DNA from: Bacillus tequilensis KCTC 13622
GTDB lineage: Bacteria > Bacillota > Bacilli > Bacillales > Bacillaceae
Assembly: GCF_000507145.1 (NCBI RefSeq)
Contig: NZ_AYTO01000034.1
Location: forward strand, 372,001 to 436,000
Length of the DNA stretch: 64,000 nucleotides
Reading direction: 5' to 3'
The notes under the pieces were generated by a model. The model was not told the DNA's origin and did not search any database. It saw only the letters and a program-made list of their open reading frames with translations. Each line of letters opens with the position of its first letter. Within the stretch, counting starts at the first letter, position 1. The translations under genes and the position numbers were made by a program. Below are positions 1 through 7,373 of the stretch, piece after piece.

Positions 1-42
1 ATGGTTGCGGATAAGCTGAGATTAGAGCATAAGGCTTCTTAA
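1..42 (+). CDS. spo0A: Spo0A C-terminus (partial)
   Basis: The window opens in frame with 13 codons reading MVADKLRLEHKAS followed by TAA. This is the extreme C-terminus of Spo0A, the master response regulator of sporulation that binds DNA through its C-terminal domain. The rest lies upstream of the window. Recognition rests on the remembered Spo0A tail and on the neighbour yqiG, which follows spo0A in B. subtilis. Confidence 0.9.
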   Translation: MVADKLRLEHKAS

Positions 43-71
43 GCGTGAACATATGAAGTGATAATTAAATC

Positions 72-125
72 AAACGTCTTTTATTTATTGGTTTGCACTG
101 ATAAATAGGAGGCGTTTTGTTTTTG
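72..125 (+). terminator. Rho-independent terminator of spo0A
   Basis: A 17-bp stem (arms 72-88 and 101-117, all Watson-Crick or G-U pairs in RNA, 12-nt loop) is followed by a T-rich run. It lies 29 nt after the spo0A stop codon and should end that transcript. Confidence 0.8.
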
Positions 126-185
126 CGGACATTTGTTATGATAGGTGTGGAATGAAAAATTTATTTTCCGTAAGGAGCGATGCTT

Positions 186-365
186 GTGTTTGAAAAGTAT
201 GGATTGGTGATTGCACTATTTATTCTTGCGCTTTGCGTCAATTCGAACATCATGACAGAATCACGAATACTCGGCATGTTTATCGACTTTATCTCATTTA
301 CGGTCATGGTTTCATGTGTCCTCGCTGCTTGGAGAATCAAAACCAAACAATCAGAATCAAATTGA
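186..365 (+). CDS. small membrane protein, unknown function
   Basis: This is a 59-residue ORF. AAGGAG at 172-177 is 8 nt from the GTG at 186, a better distance than the in-frame ATG at 180, so GTG is preferred. The protein has two hydrophobic stretches (about residues 6-19 and 28-48) and a basic, polar tail (RIKTKQSESN). That suggests a tiny inner-membrane protein with two crossings. It sits between the spo0A terminator and another small ORF on the same strand. No family is recognised. The strong RBS and the membrane-like composition support a real gene. Confidence 0.55.
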   Translation: MFEKYGLVIALFILALCVNSNIMTESRILGMFIDFISFTVMVSCVLAAWRIKTKQSESN

Positions 366-422
366 AACCTTCCTCCTCTAAAATCGTAAGTAAGGTGTAT
401 TTTATTTAAAGGAGACGTATGA

Positions 423-536
423 ATGAAAAAGAAAAAAACAAGAAAGCGTGATGGGCTTTTCCTAGACTTTCTTTTCGAAGCGGGTGGGGAACTCATACTT
501 TTATTGTTTAGATGTGTACATAAACTATTTATATAA
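423..536 (+). CDS. 37-residue basic/amphipathic peptide
   Basis: A short ORF runs from ATG 423 to TAA 536. It is preceded by AAAGGAG at 408-414 with an ideal 8-nt gap. The peptide starts with a lysine/arginine-rich head (MKKKKTRKRDG) and continues into a hydrophobic, leucine/phenylalanine-rich segment ending in HKLFI. A strong terminator follows directly at 544-574. The good RBS, compact spacing and terminator make a real small protein likely. The basic head and hydrophobic remainder suggest membrane association. The function is unknown. An overlapping ATG at 419 gives only a 10-residue frame and is not preferred. Confidence 0.55.
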   Translation: MKKKKTRKRDGLFLDFLFEAGGELILLLFRCVHKLFI

Positions 537-543
537 AGGGAAA

Positions 544-574
544 AAAGACTGCCGAATCCGTTTCGGCAGTCTTT
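544..574. terminator. bidirectional terminator
   Basis: A 13-bp perfect stem (AAAGACTGCCGAA paired with TTCGGCAGTCTTT, 5-nt loop) lies between converging genes, the small ORF at 423 and yqiG. An A run precedes it and T-rich sequence follows, so it can serve both strands. Confidence 0.85.
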
Positions 575-579
575 ATATA

Positions 580-1698
580 TTAGTCTTTATAAGGCACCCA
601 GCCAGACGTGTTTACAATCGCTTGCCACAGCGGTTCAGGCAAGTGATATTTTTCTTTATCTGTGCCTTTGATCACTGTTTCGATTTGTTTTTCCCGGCCA
701 TCTTTTACTTTTACAGCCCAGTCAGGGTCAACTAAAATTTCGCGTCCCATAGCGACTAGCGGAATGCCGTTTTCGATCACAGCCAGTGCGTCATCTGCAG
801 AATGAATGGAACCGACAGCGATCAGCGGCACTTTGTTTCCGACACGTTCTTTCAATAAATCCATGCGTGTGCGAGTTGGATCTGCGCCGCGGCGCGCTTT
901 TGAGTTCACATCCATCAGTGAGATATGAAGGTAATCCAATTCTTTATCCCCTAAAGCGTCAACAAGCGTAAAGGTTTCAGTCATTGTCAATCCTGGTGTC
1001 TCAGGTTCTTCAGGAGACAGACGGTAGCCGACTAAGAATGCACCCTTCGCATGTTCTGCAATGGCTTTTTTGACTTCATCGACAATAGCAAGCGGGAAGG
1101 CTAATCGTTTTTCGTCGCTTCCTCCCCAGCGATCTGTGCGTTGATTGGTTTTCGGAGAATAAAACTGCTGAATCAAATAGCCGTTTGCACCGTGAATTTC
1201 AACACCGTCAAAGCCGGCTTCAATAGCGCGTCTTGTTGCTTCTCCAAATGCCTTTACAATGTTTTCCGTTTCCTCTTCTGTTAAGGCGCGGGCGATTTTC
1301 TTGCCGTTATCAAACACGTCACTTGGTGCTACAACATCTTGTTGTGGGACGAGCTCAGGCGGGCATTCAATGCCGCCGTGATGAATTTGCACAACTGCTT
1401 TAGCGCCTTGTGCCTGAATGGCTTGTGCTAATTTTTTCAAACCTGAAATGTTGGAATCATCATGGATGGCCGGCTGTCCGGGAAAAGCTTTTCCGTCAGG
1501 TGTGACATTTGCGCATGCTGTAATCACCATTCCCATCTCTTTTGAGCGGGGAATGATATAGTCAAGCTCTGCATCAGATATCGAGCCGTCATCATTAGAT
1601 GAATAATGAGTCATGGGTGCTACTGTGATCCGGTTGTCGATTGTAACGCCGCTTTTAAACGTAAACGGTTCAAAGAGCGGTTTATACTTAGGGTTCAT
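580..1698 (-). CDS. yqiG: NADH-dependent flavin oxidoreductase, Old Yellow Enzyme family
   Basis: The 372-residue protein is a single TIM-barrel of the Old Yellow Enzyme / 2,4-dienoyl-CoA reductase N-terminal type, expected to bind FMN and reduce activated C=C bonds with NAD(P)H. The substrate-binding pair appears as HGAN at residues 169-172 inside VEIHGANGYLIQQF. The phosphate-binding MGRE is near residue 318. The start at ATG 1698 gives MNPKYKPLFEPF, typical for the family. It reads leftward, convergent with the small ORFs after spo0A. A second, differently built OYE (namA) lies at 41234. The physiological substrate is unknown. Confidence 0.9.
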   Translation of the reverse strand: MNPKYKPLFEPFTFKSGVTIDNRITVAPMTHYSSNDDGSISDAELDYIIPRSKEMGMVITACANVTPDGKAFPGQPAIHDDSNISGLKKLAQAIQAQGAKAVVQIHHGGIECPPELVPQQDVVAPSDVFDNGKKIARALTEEETENIVKAFGEATRRAIEAGFDGVEIHGANGYLIQQFYSPKTNQRTDRWGGSDEKRLAFPLAIVDEVKKAIAEHAKGAFLVGYRLSPEEPETPGLTMTETFTLVDALGDKELDYLHISLMDVNSKARRGADPTRTRMDLLKERVGNKVPLIAVGSIHSADDALAVIENGIPLVAMGREILVDPDWAVKVKDGREKQIETVIKGTDKEKYHLPEPLWQAIVNTSGWVPYKD

Positions 1699-1729
1699 TT
1701 CATCATCTTCTTTCGTTAGATTCGCACAT

Positions 1730-1759
1730 ATTCTAGCCTATATGTAAAAATTAATGCAA
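1730..1759 (-). promoter_or_regulatory. SigmaA-type promoter of yqiG
   Basis: Reading the minus strand, TTGCAT (1754-1759) and TAGAAT (1730-1735) are 18 bp apart and about 30 nt upstream of the yqiG start codon. Confidence 0.5.
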
Positions 1760-1769
1760 ATGATCTGCT

Positions 1770-1904
1770 TCACCGGCTGAATATCTTGAGTACAGAGTGA
1801 TGTTTTCTTCGCTCTTTTTCAGGAGCTTTGTAGCCGCCGCTGATTTGGTGGCCAATGGTGCAAGTGATGACCGCTGCAGCGAGCAGCAGAACGAATTTTT
1901 TCAT
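1770..1904 (-). CDS. 44-residue peptide with signal-like N-terminus
   Basis: The minus-strand ORF begins at ATG 1904 and ends at TGA 1770. It starts MKKFVLLLAAAVITCTIG, a lysine-led hydrophobic segment like a signal peptide or single membrane anchor. A short Gly/Lys/Arg/His-rich tail ends in LKIFSR. A SigmaA-like promoter (1943-1971 on the minus strand) lies correctly upstream. The Shine-Dalgarno is weak (GAAAGAAGT), which is the main doubt. It is followed by yqiG on the same strand. The function is unknown; a small secreted or membrane peptide is the best guess. Together with the hairpin and the yqiG promoter it accounts for most of 1699-2229. Confidence 0.45.
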   Translation of the reverse strand: MKKFVLLLAAAVITCTIGHQISGGYKAPEKERRKHHSVLKIFSR

Positions 1905-1942
1905 GGCTGTAACTTCTTTCTGTAAAGTGAATATCCTTTAAA

Positions 1943-1971
1943 AGGTTACGCCTCGCTGATTCAGCCGTCAA
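1943..1971 (-). promoter_or_regulatory. SigmaA-type promoter of the 44-residue ORF
   Basis: On the minus strand TTGACG (1966-1971) and TAACCT (1943-1948) are separated by exactly 17 bp. The start codon of the small ORF at 1904 follows 38 nt after the -10 box. Confidence 0.5.
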
Positions 1972-2139
1972 ACGATTTGCTCGCATATTCCTCACATTTT
2001 TTAAAATGAATAAAAAGTTGCTTCTTTCCGTTAATTTTTTCAAATATGCGCCTCAATTAGAGCGATCCTCATAGACAAATACGATTGCTTTCTTTCTAAC
2101 AACAGGAAATGATCAGGTCGTATAGCCCCTTTGAAAAAT

Positions 2140-2164
2140 GTGGAACCGCAGTGCGGGCTTCCAC
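2140..2164 (+). other. hairpin upstream of yqiH
   Basis: GTGGAA pairs with TTCCAC around an inner CCGC/GCGG stem with a 3-nt loop, 65 nt before the yqiH start. No T-run follows, so it is not a standard terminator. Its role is unknown. Confidence 0.4.
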
Positions 2165-2229
2165 ACCTGCTTTACAAATCTGCCATTCTGGTCAAAGATA
2201 AAAGCCAAACATCAGGAAGAGGTGATCAT

Positions 2230-2526
2230 GTGAAACAAACGGTTCTTTTGCTGTTTACTGTGCTCCTTCTCTCAGGGTGCAGTGTTGCAAGTGCGGATGA
2301 CTCAGCCCCGAGGTTTACCGAAGAGGGAAAATACATTGGCTCTGCTGATCCTCATACGATCGCTGTTTCTCTGAATGGAGAAGAAACTATGATTCAAGTT
2401 CCGAAAAATAAGCGTGATGAATGTGAATCACTGCCAGGTCACACAAATGTCCAGGTGAAATATATCAAAAAGGATAATGGAACCTTACAGCTGGAAGATA
2501 TTCAGCTGCAGAGGAATGCATCATAA
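2230..2526 (+). CDS. yqiH: small lipoprotein YqiH
   Basis: The start is taken as GTG 2230 because GAGGTGATC ends just before it and the protein then begins directly with a lipoprotein signal peptide. The open frame extends upstream to 2131, but that part has no RBS. The 98-residue product has a hydrophobic leader and the lipobox LLSGC, so it should be lipidated and held on the outer face of the membrane. The mature part is about 80 residues and polar, with no recognised domain. It is followed 19 nt later by the amidase gene yqiI, suggesting a shared transcript and an envelope role. Confidence 0.85.
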   Translation: MKQTVLLLFTVLLLSGCSVASADDSAPRFTEEGKYIGSADPHTIAVSLNGEETMIQVPKNKRDECESLPGHTNVQVKYIKKDNGTLQLEDIQLQRNAS

Positions 2527-2545
2527 AAAGACCGGGGGGAGAAAG

Positions 2546-3163
2546 TTGAGAATGTTATGGAGGAGTTTGGCGATATGCGGATTGGCTCTGACGCTCGCGC
2601 CTTGTGCTCAAGCGGCGGAGCCGATAAAAGGGAAAACAGTTTACATTGATGCCGGACACGGCGGGGAAGACAGCGGAGCAGTCGGGAACGGGCTCTTTGA
2701 AAAGGATATAAATTTAGCTGTTTCCGAGCAGGTGACGGACAAGCTGAAAGCGGAGGGGGCTAATCCTGTTGCGTCCAGGTCTGACGATCATTTTCTGACC
2801 TTGGAGGACAGAGTGGCAAAAGCAAGTGCCAATCAGGCCGATCTTTTTGTCAGCATTCATGTGAATTCAGGGGTTGCTTCAGCGTCTGGAACAGAAACAT
2901 ATTTTCAGTCTGACTATGAAGCGGAAAGCAGCCGGCGTCTGGCAGCCAATATTCAGTCGCAGCTCGTCTCATCCTTACAGACGAGAGACAGAGGCGTAAA
3001 AGAATCAGGCTTTTACGTCATTACATATTCTCAAATGCCGAGTGTTCTCGCGGAGCTTGGATTTATCACAAACAGCTCTGATGCGGACAAGCTCGGAAAC
3101 GAAGGTTACCAGCAAAAGGCAGCGGATGCGATTGTCAATGGCATTGATTCTTATTACGATTAG
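2546..3163 (+). CDS. yqiI: N-acetylmuramoyl-L-alanine amidase (Amidase_3)
   Basis: TTG 2546 is chosen because GGGGGGAG lies just upstream, giving a 205-residue protein; ATG 2552 is a possible alternative. A signal peptide (MLWRSLAICGLALTLAPCAQA) is followed directly by a zinc amidase_3 domain. The metal-site motif YIDAGHGGEDSGA comes first, then FEKDINLAVSEQV with its zinc-binding Glu, then VSIHVNSG, and finally a C-terminal SVLAELGFITN. The enzyme cuts the bond between muramic acid and L-Ala in peptidoglycan. It lacks a separate cell-wall-binding domain, unlike CwlB/LytC, so it is a minimal secreted amidase. Confidence 0.9.
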   Translation: MRMLWRSLAICGLALTLAPCAQAAEPIKGKTVYIDAGHGGEDSGAVGNGLFEKDINLAVSEQVTDKLKAEGANPVASRSDDHFLTLEDRVAKASANQADLFVSIHVNSGVASASGTETYFQSDYEAESSRRLAANIQSQLVSSLQTRDRGVKESGFYVITYSQMPSVLAELGFITNSSDADKLGNEGYQQKAADAIVNGIDSYYD

Positions 3164-3244
3164 AAGATTGTTACAGCCTTAATCCTAGAGTGGAAACGCC
3201 GAAATCAGTATAATAGAGAAAACTGTAGGGCTTGAGGTGAAACG

Positions 3245-3976
3245 ATGACAAAGATTTTTGCCCATCGAGGGGCATCAGGTCAATATCCCGAAAATACAAT
3301 GCTTGCATTTGAAAAAGGAATTGAAGCAGGGGCGGACGGAATAGAGTTTGATGTACAGCTGGCAAAAGACGGACGAATTGTTGTGATCCATGATGAAAGG
3401 CTCGATCGGACGACATCACTCAAAGGATTCGTAAAGGATACAGCGTATGATGTGATAAAAACGGCGAATGCGGCCGCAAACCACCACCATACGTACAGTG
3501 ATACCAAAGTGCCGCTGCTTGAAGACGTGCTCTTTTGGGCAGAGAAAAAGCATTTTCTCCTCAACATTGAATTAAAAAACAGCGTGATCCGCTATGAGGG
3601 AATGGAGGAAAAAGTACTTGAGGAAGTGAAGCGGTTCCATTTAGAGGAAAGGGTCATCCTATCTACGTTTAATCATGAAAGCTTGGCGCTATGTGCCCGG
3701 CTTGCTCCTCATATCGAAAGGGCGGCATTAACTTCAGATGTGCTTTATCAGGCTGATCGGTATATCACATCAATTCCGGCTTCCGGCTATCACCCGAGAC
3801 TGAACAGTCCGGCTGCAGCTGATGATGTACTGAAGAAAATGAGGAACAGTTCGATCAAGGTCAGACCGTATACGGTCAATCGGCCGGAAGATATGAAACG
3901 CCTCATCGAAGCGGGGGCAGACGGCATTTTCACCGATTTTCCTGCAAAGGCTGTGGCCATGCTGAAAAATGAATAG
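3245..3976 (+). CDS. yqiK: glycerophosphodiester phosphodiesterase, cytoplasmic type
   Basis: The 243-residue protein is a GDPD-family TIM barrel that hydrolyses glycerophosphodiesters to glycerol-3-phosphate and an alcohol. It starts MTKIFAHRGASGQYPENTM, containing the catalytic HRG and the PENT motif. EFDVQLAKDG and VVIHDERLDRTT follow, supplying acidic metal ligands and the second His. There is no signal peptide, unlike secreted GlpQ, so it should act in the cytosol. A TATAAT at 3209-3214 and GAGGTG before ATG 3245 fit an independent start of transcription. A terminator follows the stop codon. Confidence 0.9.
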   Translation: MTKIFAHRGASGQYPENTMLAFEKGIEAGADGIEFDVQLAKDGRIVVIHDERLDRTTSLKGFVKDTAYDVIKTANAAANHHHTYSDTKVPLLEDVLFWAEKKHFLLNIELKNSVIRYEGMEEKVLEEVKRFHLEERVILSTFNHESLALCARLAPHIERAALTSDVLYQADRYITSIPASGYHPRLNSPAAADDVLKKMRNSSIKVRPYTVNRPEDMKRLIEAGADGIFTDFPAKAVAMLKNE

Positions 3977-3987
3977 TTGTTTCAGAG

Positions 3988-4016
3988 GAAGGCTGTTCGC
4001 TCAGCCTTCTTTTTTC
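3988..4016 (+). terminator. terminator after yqiK
   Basis: An 8-bp stem GAAGGCTG/CAGCCTTC with a 6-nt loop is followed by seven T residues. Confidence 0.85.
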
Positions 4017-4018
4017 AT

Positions 4019-4047
4019 TCATTCATGCCCGCTTCAAAGCATACATT
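4019..4047 (+). promoter_or_regulatory. SigmaE promoter of the mmg operon
   Basis: CATACATT at 4040-4047 matches the SigmaE -10 consensus CATACAnT exactly. TCATTCA at 4019-4025 is a partial match to the -35 element at about 14 bp spacing. The mmg genes are known to be mother-cell, SigmaE-dependent genes, which agrees. Confidence 0.7.
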
Positions 4048-4067
4048 CATAGAAGACAACTAGAAAT

Positions 4068-4081
4068 TGTAAGCGCTGTCT
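4068..4081 (+). promoter_or_regulatory. cre site (CcpA) of the mmg operon
   Basis: TGTAAGCGCTGTCT matches the catabolite-responsive element TGWAANCGNTNWCA at all but the last position. It lies just downstream of the expected transcription start and 23 bp before mmgA, where CcpA would block transcription on glucose. Catabolite repression of mmg is known. Confidence 0.75.
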
Positions 4082-4103
4082 ATTTTCTGAATGAGGTGAA
4101 AAC

Positions 4104-5285
4104 ATGAGAAAAACAGTCATTGTAAGTGCCGCAAGAACGCCATTTGGCAAATTCGGCGGAGCATTGAAAGAGGTGAAAGCTGTCGAGCTTGGGGGCATTG
4201 CGATGAAGGAGGCGTTACATCGGGCCGGAGTATCTGGAAATGAGGTGGAAGGAACTGTCATGGGCATGGTTGTTCAAGCAGGTTCAGGACAGATCCCTTC
4301 CCGACAGGCTGCCCGTCTGGCTGGAATGCCGTGGGGTGTGCCGTCAGAAACGCTGAATAAAGTCTGCGCATCCGGACTGCGCGCCGTCACATTATGTGAT
4401 CAAATGATCCGGGCGCAAGATGCGGACATTCTTGTCGCCGGAGGAATGGAAAGCATGAGCAATATTCCGTATGCCGTTCCCGCCGGGCGCTGGGGAGCGC
4501 GGATGGGGGACGGTGAGCTTAGGGACTTAATGGTATATGACGGATTAACGTGCGCGTTTGATGAGGTGCATATGGCTGTTCACGGAAATACAGCAGCCCG
4601 GGAATATGGAATTTCACGCCGGGAGCAGGATGAATGGGCGCTAAGAAGTCATGTGCGGGCAGCTAAGGCAGCTGATGAAGGGAAGTTTCAGGATGAAATT
4701 GTTCCCGTCAGCTGGATCGACCGAAAAGGAAAACCAAACACGGCAGAAATGGATGAAGCGATCCGCCGTGACACAAGTATGGATCAGCTTGCGACACTTT
4801 CTCCGATTTATACAAGTGACGGTTCTATCACAGCCGGCAATGCTCCCGGGGTCAATGACGGAGCCGGCGCGTTCGTGCTGATGTCTGAGGACAAAGCTGC
4901 TGAGCTTGACAAACGGCCTCTGGCTACAATTCTTGATTTTTCAACGACGGGATTGCCCGCGCACGAACTGGCGGCAGCCCCGGGATTCGCAATGAACCAA
5001 CTCTTGAAAAACAATGGGTTAGCCGTCCATGATATTGACTTGTTTGAAGTAAATGAAGCGTTTGCTTCTGTTGTTTTGACATGCGAAAAAATTGTCGGTT
5101 TCGACCTGGAAAAAGTAAATGTAAACGGCGGGGCGATCGCGCTTGGCCACCCGATCGGCGCAAGCGGGGCGAGAATTCTCATGACGCTCGTTTACGAATT
5201 AAAGCGTCGGGGAGGGGGACTGGGTGTTGCCGCCATTTGCAGCGGTGCGGCTCAGGGAGACGCCGTCTTGGTGCAGGTTCATTAA
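4104..5285 (+). CDS. mmgA: acetyl-CoA C-acyltransferase (thiolase)
   Basis: The 393-residue thiolase carries out the last step of beta-oxidation, or acetoacetyl-CoA formation in reverse. The acyl-accepting cysteine is C88 in [10 protein letters not shown]. The His motif [10 protein letters not shown] is near residue 348 and the second cysteine is in [11 protein letters not shown] near 378. That last loop is usually CxGGG-like, so the Ala-Ala version is a mild variant. It is the first gene of the mmg operon and is followed after 24 nt by mmgB. The role is fatty-acyl breakdown in the mother cell, inferred from the operon and its SigmaE promoter. Confidence 0.92.
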   Translation: MRKTVIVSAARTPFGKFGGALKEVKAVELGGIAMKEALHRAGVSGNEVEGTVMGMVVQAGSGQIPSRQAARLAGMPWGVPSETLNKVCASGLRAVTLCDQMIRAQDADILVAGGMESMSNIPYAVPAGRWGARMGDGELRDLMVYDGLTCAFDEVHMAVHGNTAAREYGISRREQDEWALRSHVRAAKAADEGKFQDEIVPVSWIDRKGKPNTAEMDEAIRRDTSMDQLATLSPIYTSDGSITAGNAPGVNDGAGAFVLMSEDKAAELDKRPLATILDFSTTGLPAHELAAAPGFAMNQLLKNNGLAVHDIDLFEVNEAFASVVLTCEKIVGFDLEKVNVNGGAIALGHPIGASGARILMTLVYELKRRGGGLGVAAICSGAAQGDAVLVQVH

Positions 5286-5309
5286 AACATGATGAAAAAG
5301 GGGATTTGA

Positions 5310-6173
5310 ATGAAAATCAAACAAATGATGGTAGCTGGCGCAGGCCAGATGGGAAGCGGAATCGCGCAAACAGCTGCCAGCGCGGGCTTTTATGTGCGGT
5401 TGTATGACGTAAATTCTGAGGCTGCGGAGGCAGGGGTAAAGCGGCTGAAGAAACAGTTAACCCGTGATGCCGAGAAAGGAAGAAAGACTGAAGCGGAAGT
5501 GAAGGGTGTAATCAGCCGTATTTCGATTTCTCAAACGCTTGAAGAGGCGAAGCATGCGGACATTGTGATAGAAGCTATCGCAGAAAATATGGCGGCTAAA
5601 ACCGAGCTGTTTAAAACACTGGATCGCATTTGCCCGCCACATACGATTTTGGCCAGCAATACGTCCTCCTTGCCTATTACAGAAATTGCTGCGGTGACAA
5701 ACCGGCCTGATCGAGTCATCGGCATGCATTTTATGAATCCCGTTCCCGTGATGAAGCTGGTTGAATTGATTCGCGGCTTGGCTACGTCAGAAGAAACGGC
5801 TTCAGATGTTAAGGGATTAGCGGAAAAAATGGAAAAAACAGCGGTAGAAGTCAATGATTTTCCGGGGTTTGTTTCCAACCGAGTGCTTCTTCCGATGATT
5901 AATGAAGCCATCTATTGTGTGTATGAGGGGGTGGCAAAGCCTGAGGCGATAGACGAGGTGATGAAGCTGGGCATGAACCATCCGATGGGCCCGCTTACTT
6001 TAGCGGATTTTATCGGGCTGGATACGTGTTTGTCGATTATGGAAGTTCTTCATTCCGGCCTAGGTGATTCCAAGTACCGTCCTTGCCCGCTGCTCCGCAA
6101 ATACGTCAAAGCGGGCTGGCTTGGCAAAAAGAGCGGGCGCGGCTTTTATCAATATGAGGAGAGGACTTCCTGA
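5310..6173 (+). CDS. mmgB: 3-hydroxybutyryl-CoA dehydrogenase
   Basis: The 287-residue protein has an N-terminal Rossmann fold with [17 protein letters not shown] for NAD(P), then the HCDH C-terminal helical domain. [12 protein letters not shown] and [15 protein letters not shown] carry the catalytic Ser/His region. [19 protein letters not shown] and [13 protein letters not shown] are also standard for the family. It oxidises (S)-3-hydroxyacyl-CoA to 3-ketoacyl-CoA, the substrate of MmgA upstream. The start ATG 5310 follows a G-rich RBS. Confidence 0.92.
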   Translation: MKIKQMMVAGAGQMGSGIAQTAASAGFYVRLYDVNSEAAEAGVKRLKKQLTRDAEKGRKTEAEVKGVISRISISQTLEEAKHADIVIEAIAENMAAKTELFKTLDRICPPHTILASNTSSLPITEIAAVTNRPDRVIGMHFMNPVPVMKLVELIRGLATSEETASDVKGLAEKMEKTAVEVNDFPGFVSNRVLLPMINEAIYCVYEGVAKPEAIDEVMKLGMNHPMGPLTLADFIGLDTCLSIMEVLHSGLGDSKYRPCPLLRKYVKAGWLGKKSGRGFYQYEERTS

Positions 6174-6201
6174 AAGTCAATTCCATCCGGGGGTGGCCGA
6201 G

Positions 6202-7341
6202 TTGTATGTAACCCAAGAGCAAGTCATGATGCGAAAAATGGTGCGTGATTTTGCCCGAAAAGAAATTGCTCCCGCTGCGGAAATTATGGAGACAACGGAC
6301 GAATTTCCGTTTCAGCTGATCGAAAAAATGGGTAAGCACGGCCTGATGGGGATACCGGTGCCGGAACGATACGGCGGCGCTGGGGCGGATGTTGTTTCTT
6401 ATATTTTGGCGATTCATGAGATTTCCAAAATCAGCGCGGCTGTCGGCGTCATTCTTTCCGTTCATACCTCGGTCGGCACAAATCCGATTCTGTATTTCGG
6501 AAACGAAGAACAAAAAATGAAATATATACCAAATCTCGCGTCAGGAGAACATGTGGGTGCATTTGCGCTGACGGAGCCTCATTCAGGATCGGATGCTGGA
6601 AGCCTCCGCACAACGGCAATCAAAAAGAACGGCAAATACTTATTAAACGGATCGAAAATATTCATTACTAACGGCGGAGCAGCCGATATCTATATCACGT
6701 TTGCTTTAACGGCTCAAGATCAAGGCAGGCACGGGATTTCGGCTTTTATTGTTGAAAAAAACACACCCGGCTTTACCGTTGGAAAAAAAGAAAGAAAGCT
6801 GGGGCTTTATGGCTCTAATACGACGGAACTGATGTTTGATAACGCAGAAGTGCCTGAAGAGAATTTGCTTGGCAAAGAAGGTGATGGCTTTCACATTGCC
6901 ATGGCGAATTTAAATGTCGGCCGCATCGGCATTGCGGCACAGGCGCTCGGAATTACAGAAGCGGCTCTTGATCATGCCGTAAATTATGCGAAGCAGCGAG
7001 TGCAATTTGGAAGGCCAATCGCAGCCAATCAAGGCATATCTTTTAAGCTGGCTGATATGGCGACTAGGGCTGAGGCGGCAAGGCATCTGGTTTACAACGC
7101 CGCAGACCTTCATAACCGCGGGCTGGCCTGCGGAAAAGAAGCGTCAATGGCTAAACAATTTGCTTCAGACACAGCAGTGAAAGCGGCGTTAGACGCCGTC
7201 CAAATTTTCGGCGGATATGGCTATATGAAGGATTATCCGGTTGAGCGGCTGCTTCGCGACGCAAAGGTAACGCAAATCTATGAAGGGACGAATGAGATTC
7301 AAAGACTGATTATTTCCAAGCATCTGCTTGATGGAACCTGA
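6202..7341 (+). CDS. mmgC: acyl-CoA dehydrogenase
   Basis: TTG 6202 is chosen as the start because GGGGGTGG lies 5 nt before it and it yields 379 residues, the usual length for short-chain acyl-CoA dehydrogenases. The open frame continues upstream into mmgB but has no RBS there. FAD-binding signatures are present: FALTEPHSGSDAG, then GSKIFITNGG. QIFGGYGYMKDYPVERLLRDAK and YEGTNEIQRL follow, the latter containing the catalytic Glu. It introduces the first double bond in beta-oxidation and passes electrons to ETF. It lies between mmgB and mmgD. Confidence 0.92.
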   Translation: MYVTQEQVMMRKMVRDFARKEIAPAAEIMETTDEFPFQLIEKMGKHGLMGIPVPERYGGAGADVVSYILAIHEISKISAAVGVILSVHTSVGTNPILYFGNEEQKMKYIPNLASGEHVGAFALTEPHSGSDAGSLRTTAIKKNGKYLLNGSKIFITNGGAADIYITFALTAQDQGRHGISAFIVEKNTPGFTVGKKERKLGLYGSNTTELMFDNAEVPEENLLGKEGDGFHIAMANLNVGRIGIAAQALGITEAALDHAVNYAKQRVQFGRPIAANQGISFKLADMATRAEAARHLVYNAADLHNRGLACGKEASMAKQFASDTAVKAALDAVQIFGGYGYMKDYPVERLLRDAKVTQIYEGTNEIQRLIISKHLLDGT

Positions 7342-7373
7342 TTGACAAAAAACGCAAAACGGGGGTTGAGGAT

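Noticed and set aside
2131-2229. 33-codon N-terminal extension of yqiH
   Set aside because: It spans the hairpin at 2140-2164 and would bury the lipoprotein signal peptide; the GTG 2230 start has GAGGTGATC.
6106-6513. 135-codon minus-strand frame opposite mmgC
   Set aside because: Antisense shadow of the acyl-CoA dehydrogenase gene with no RBS or family likeness.
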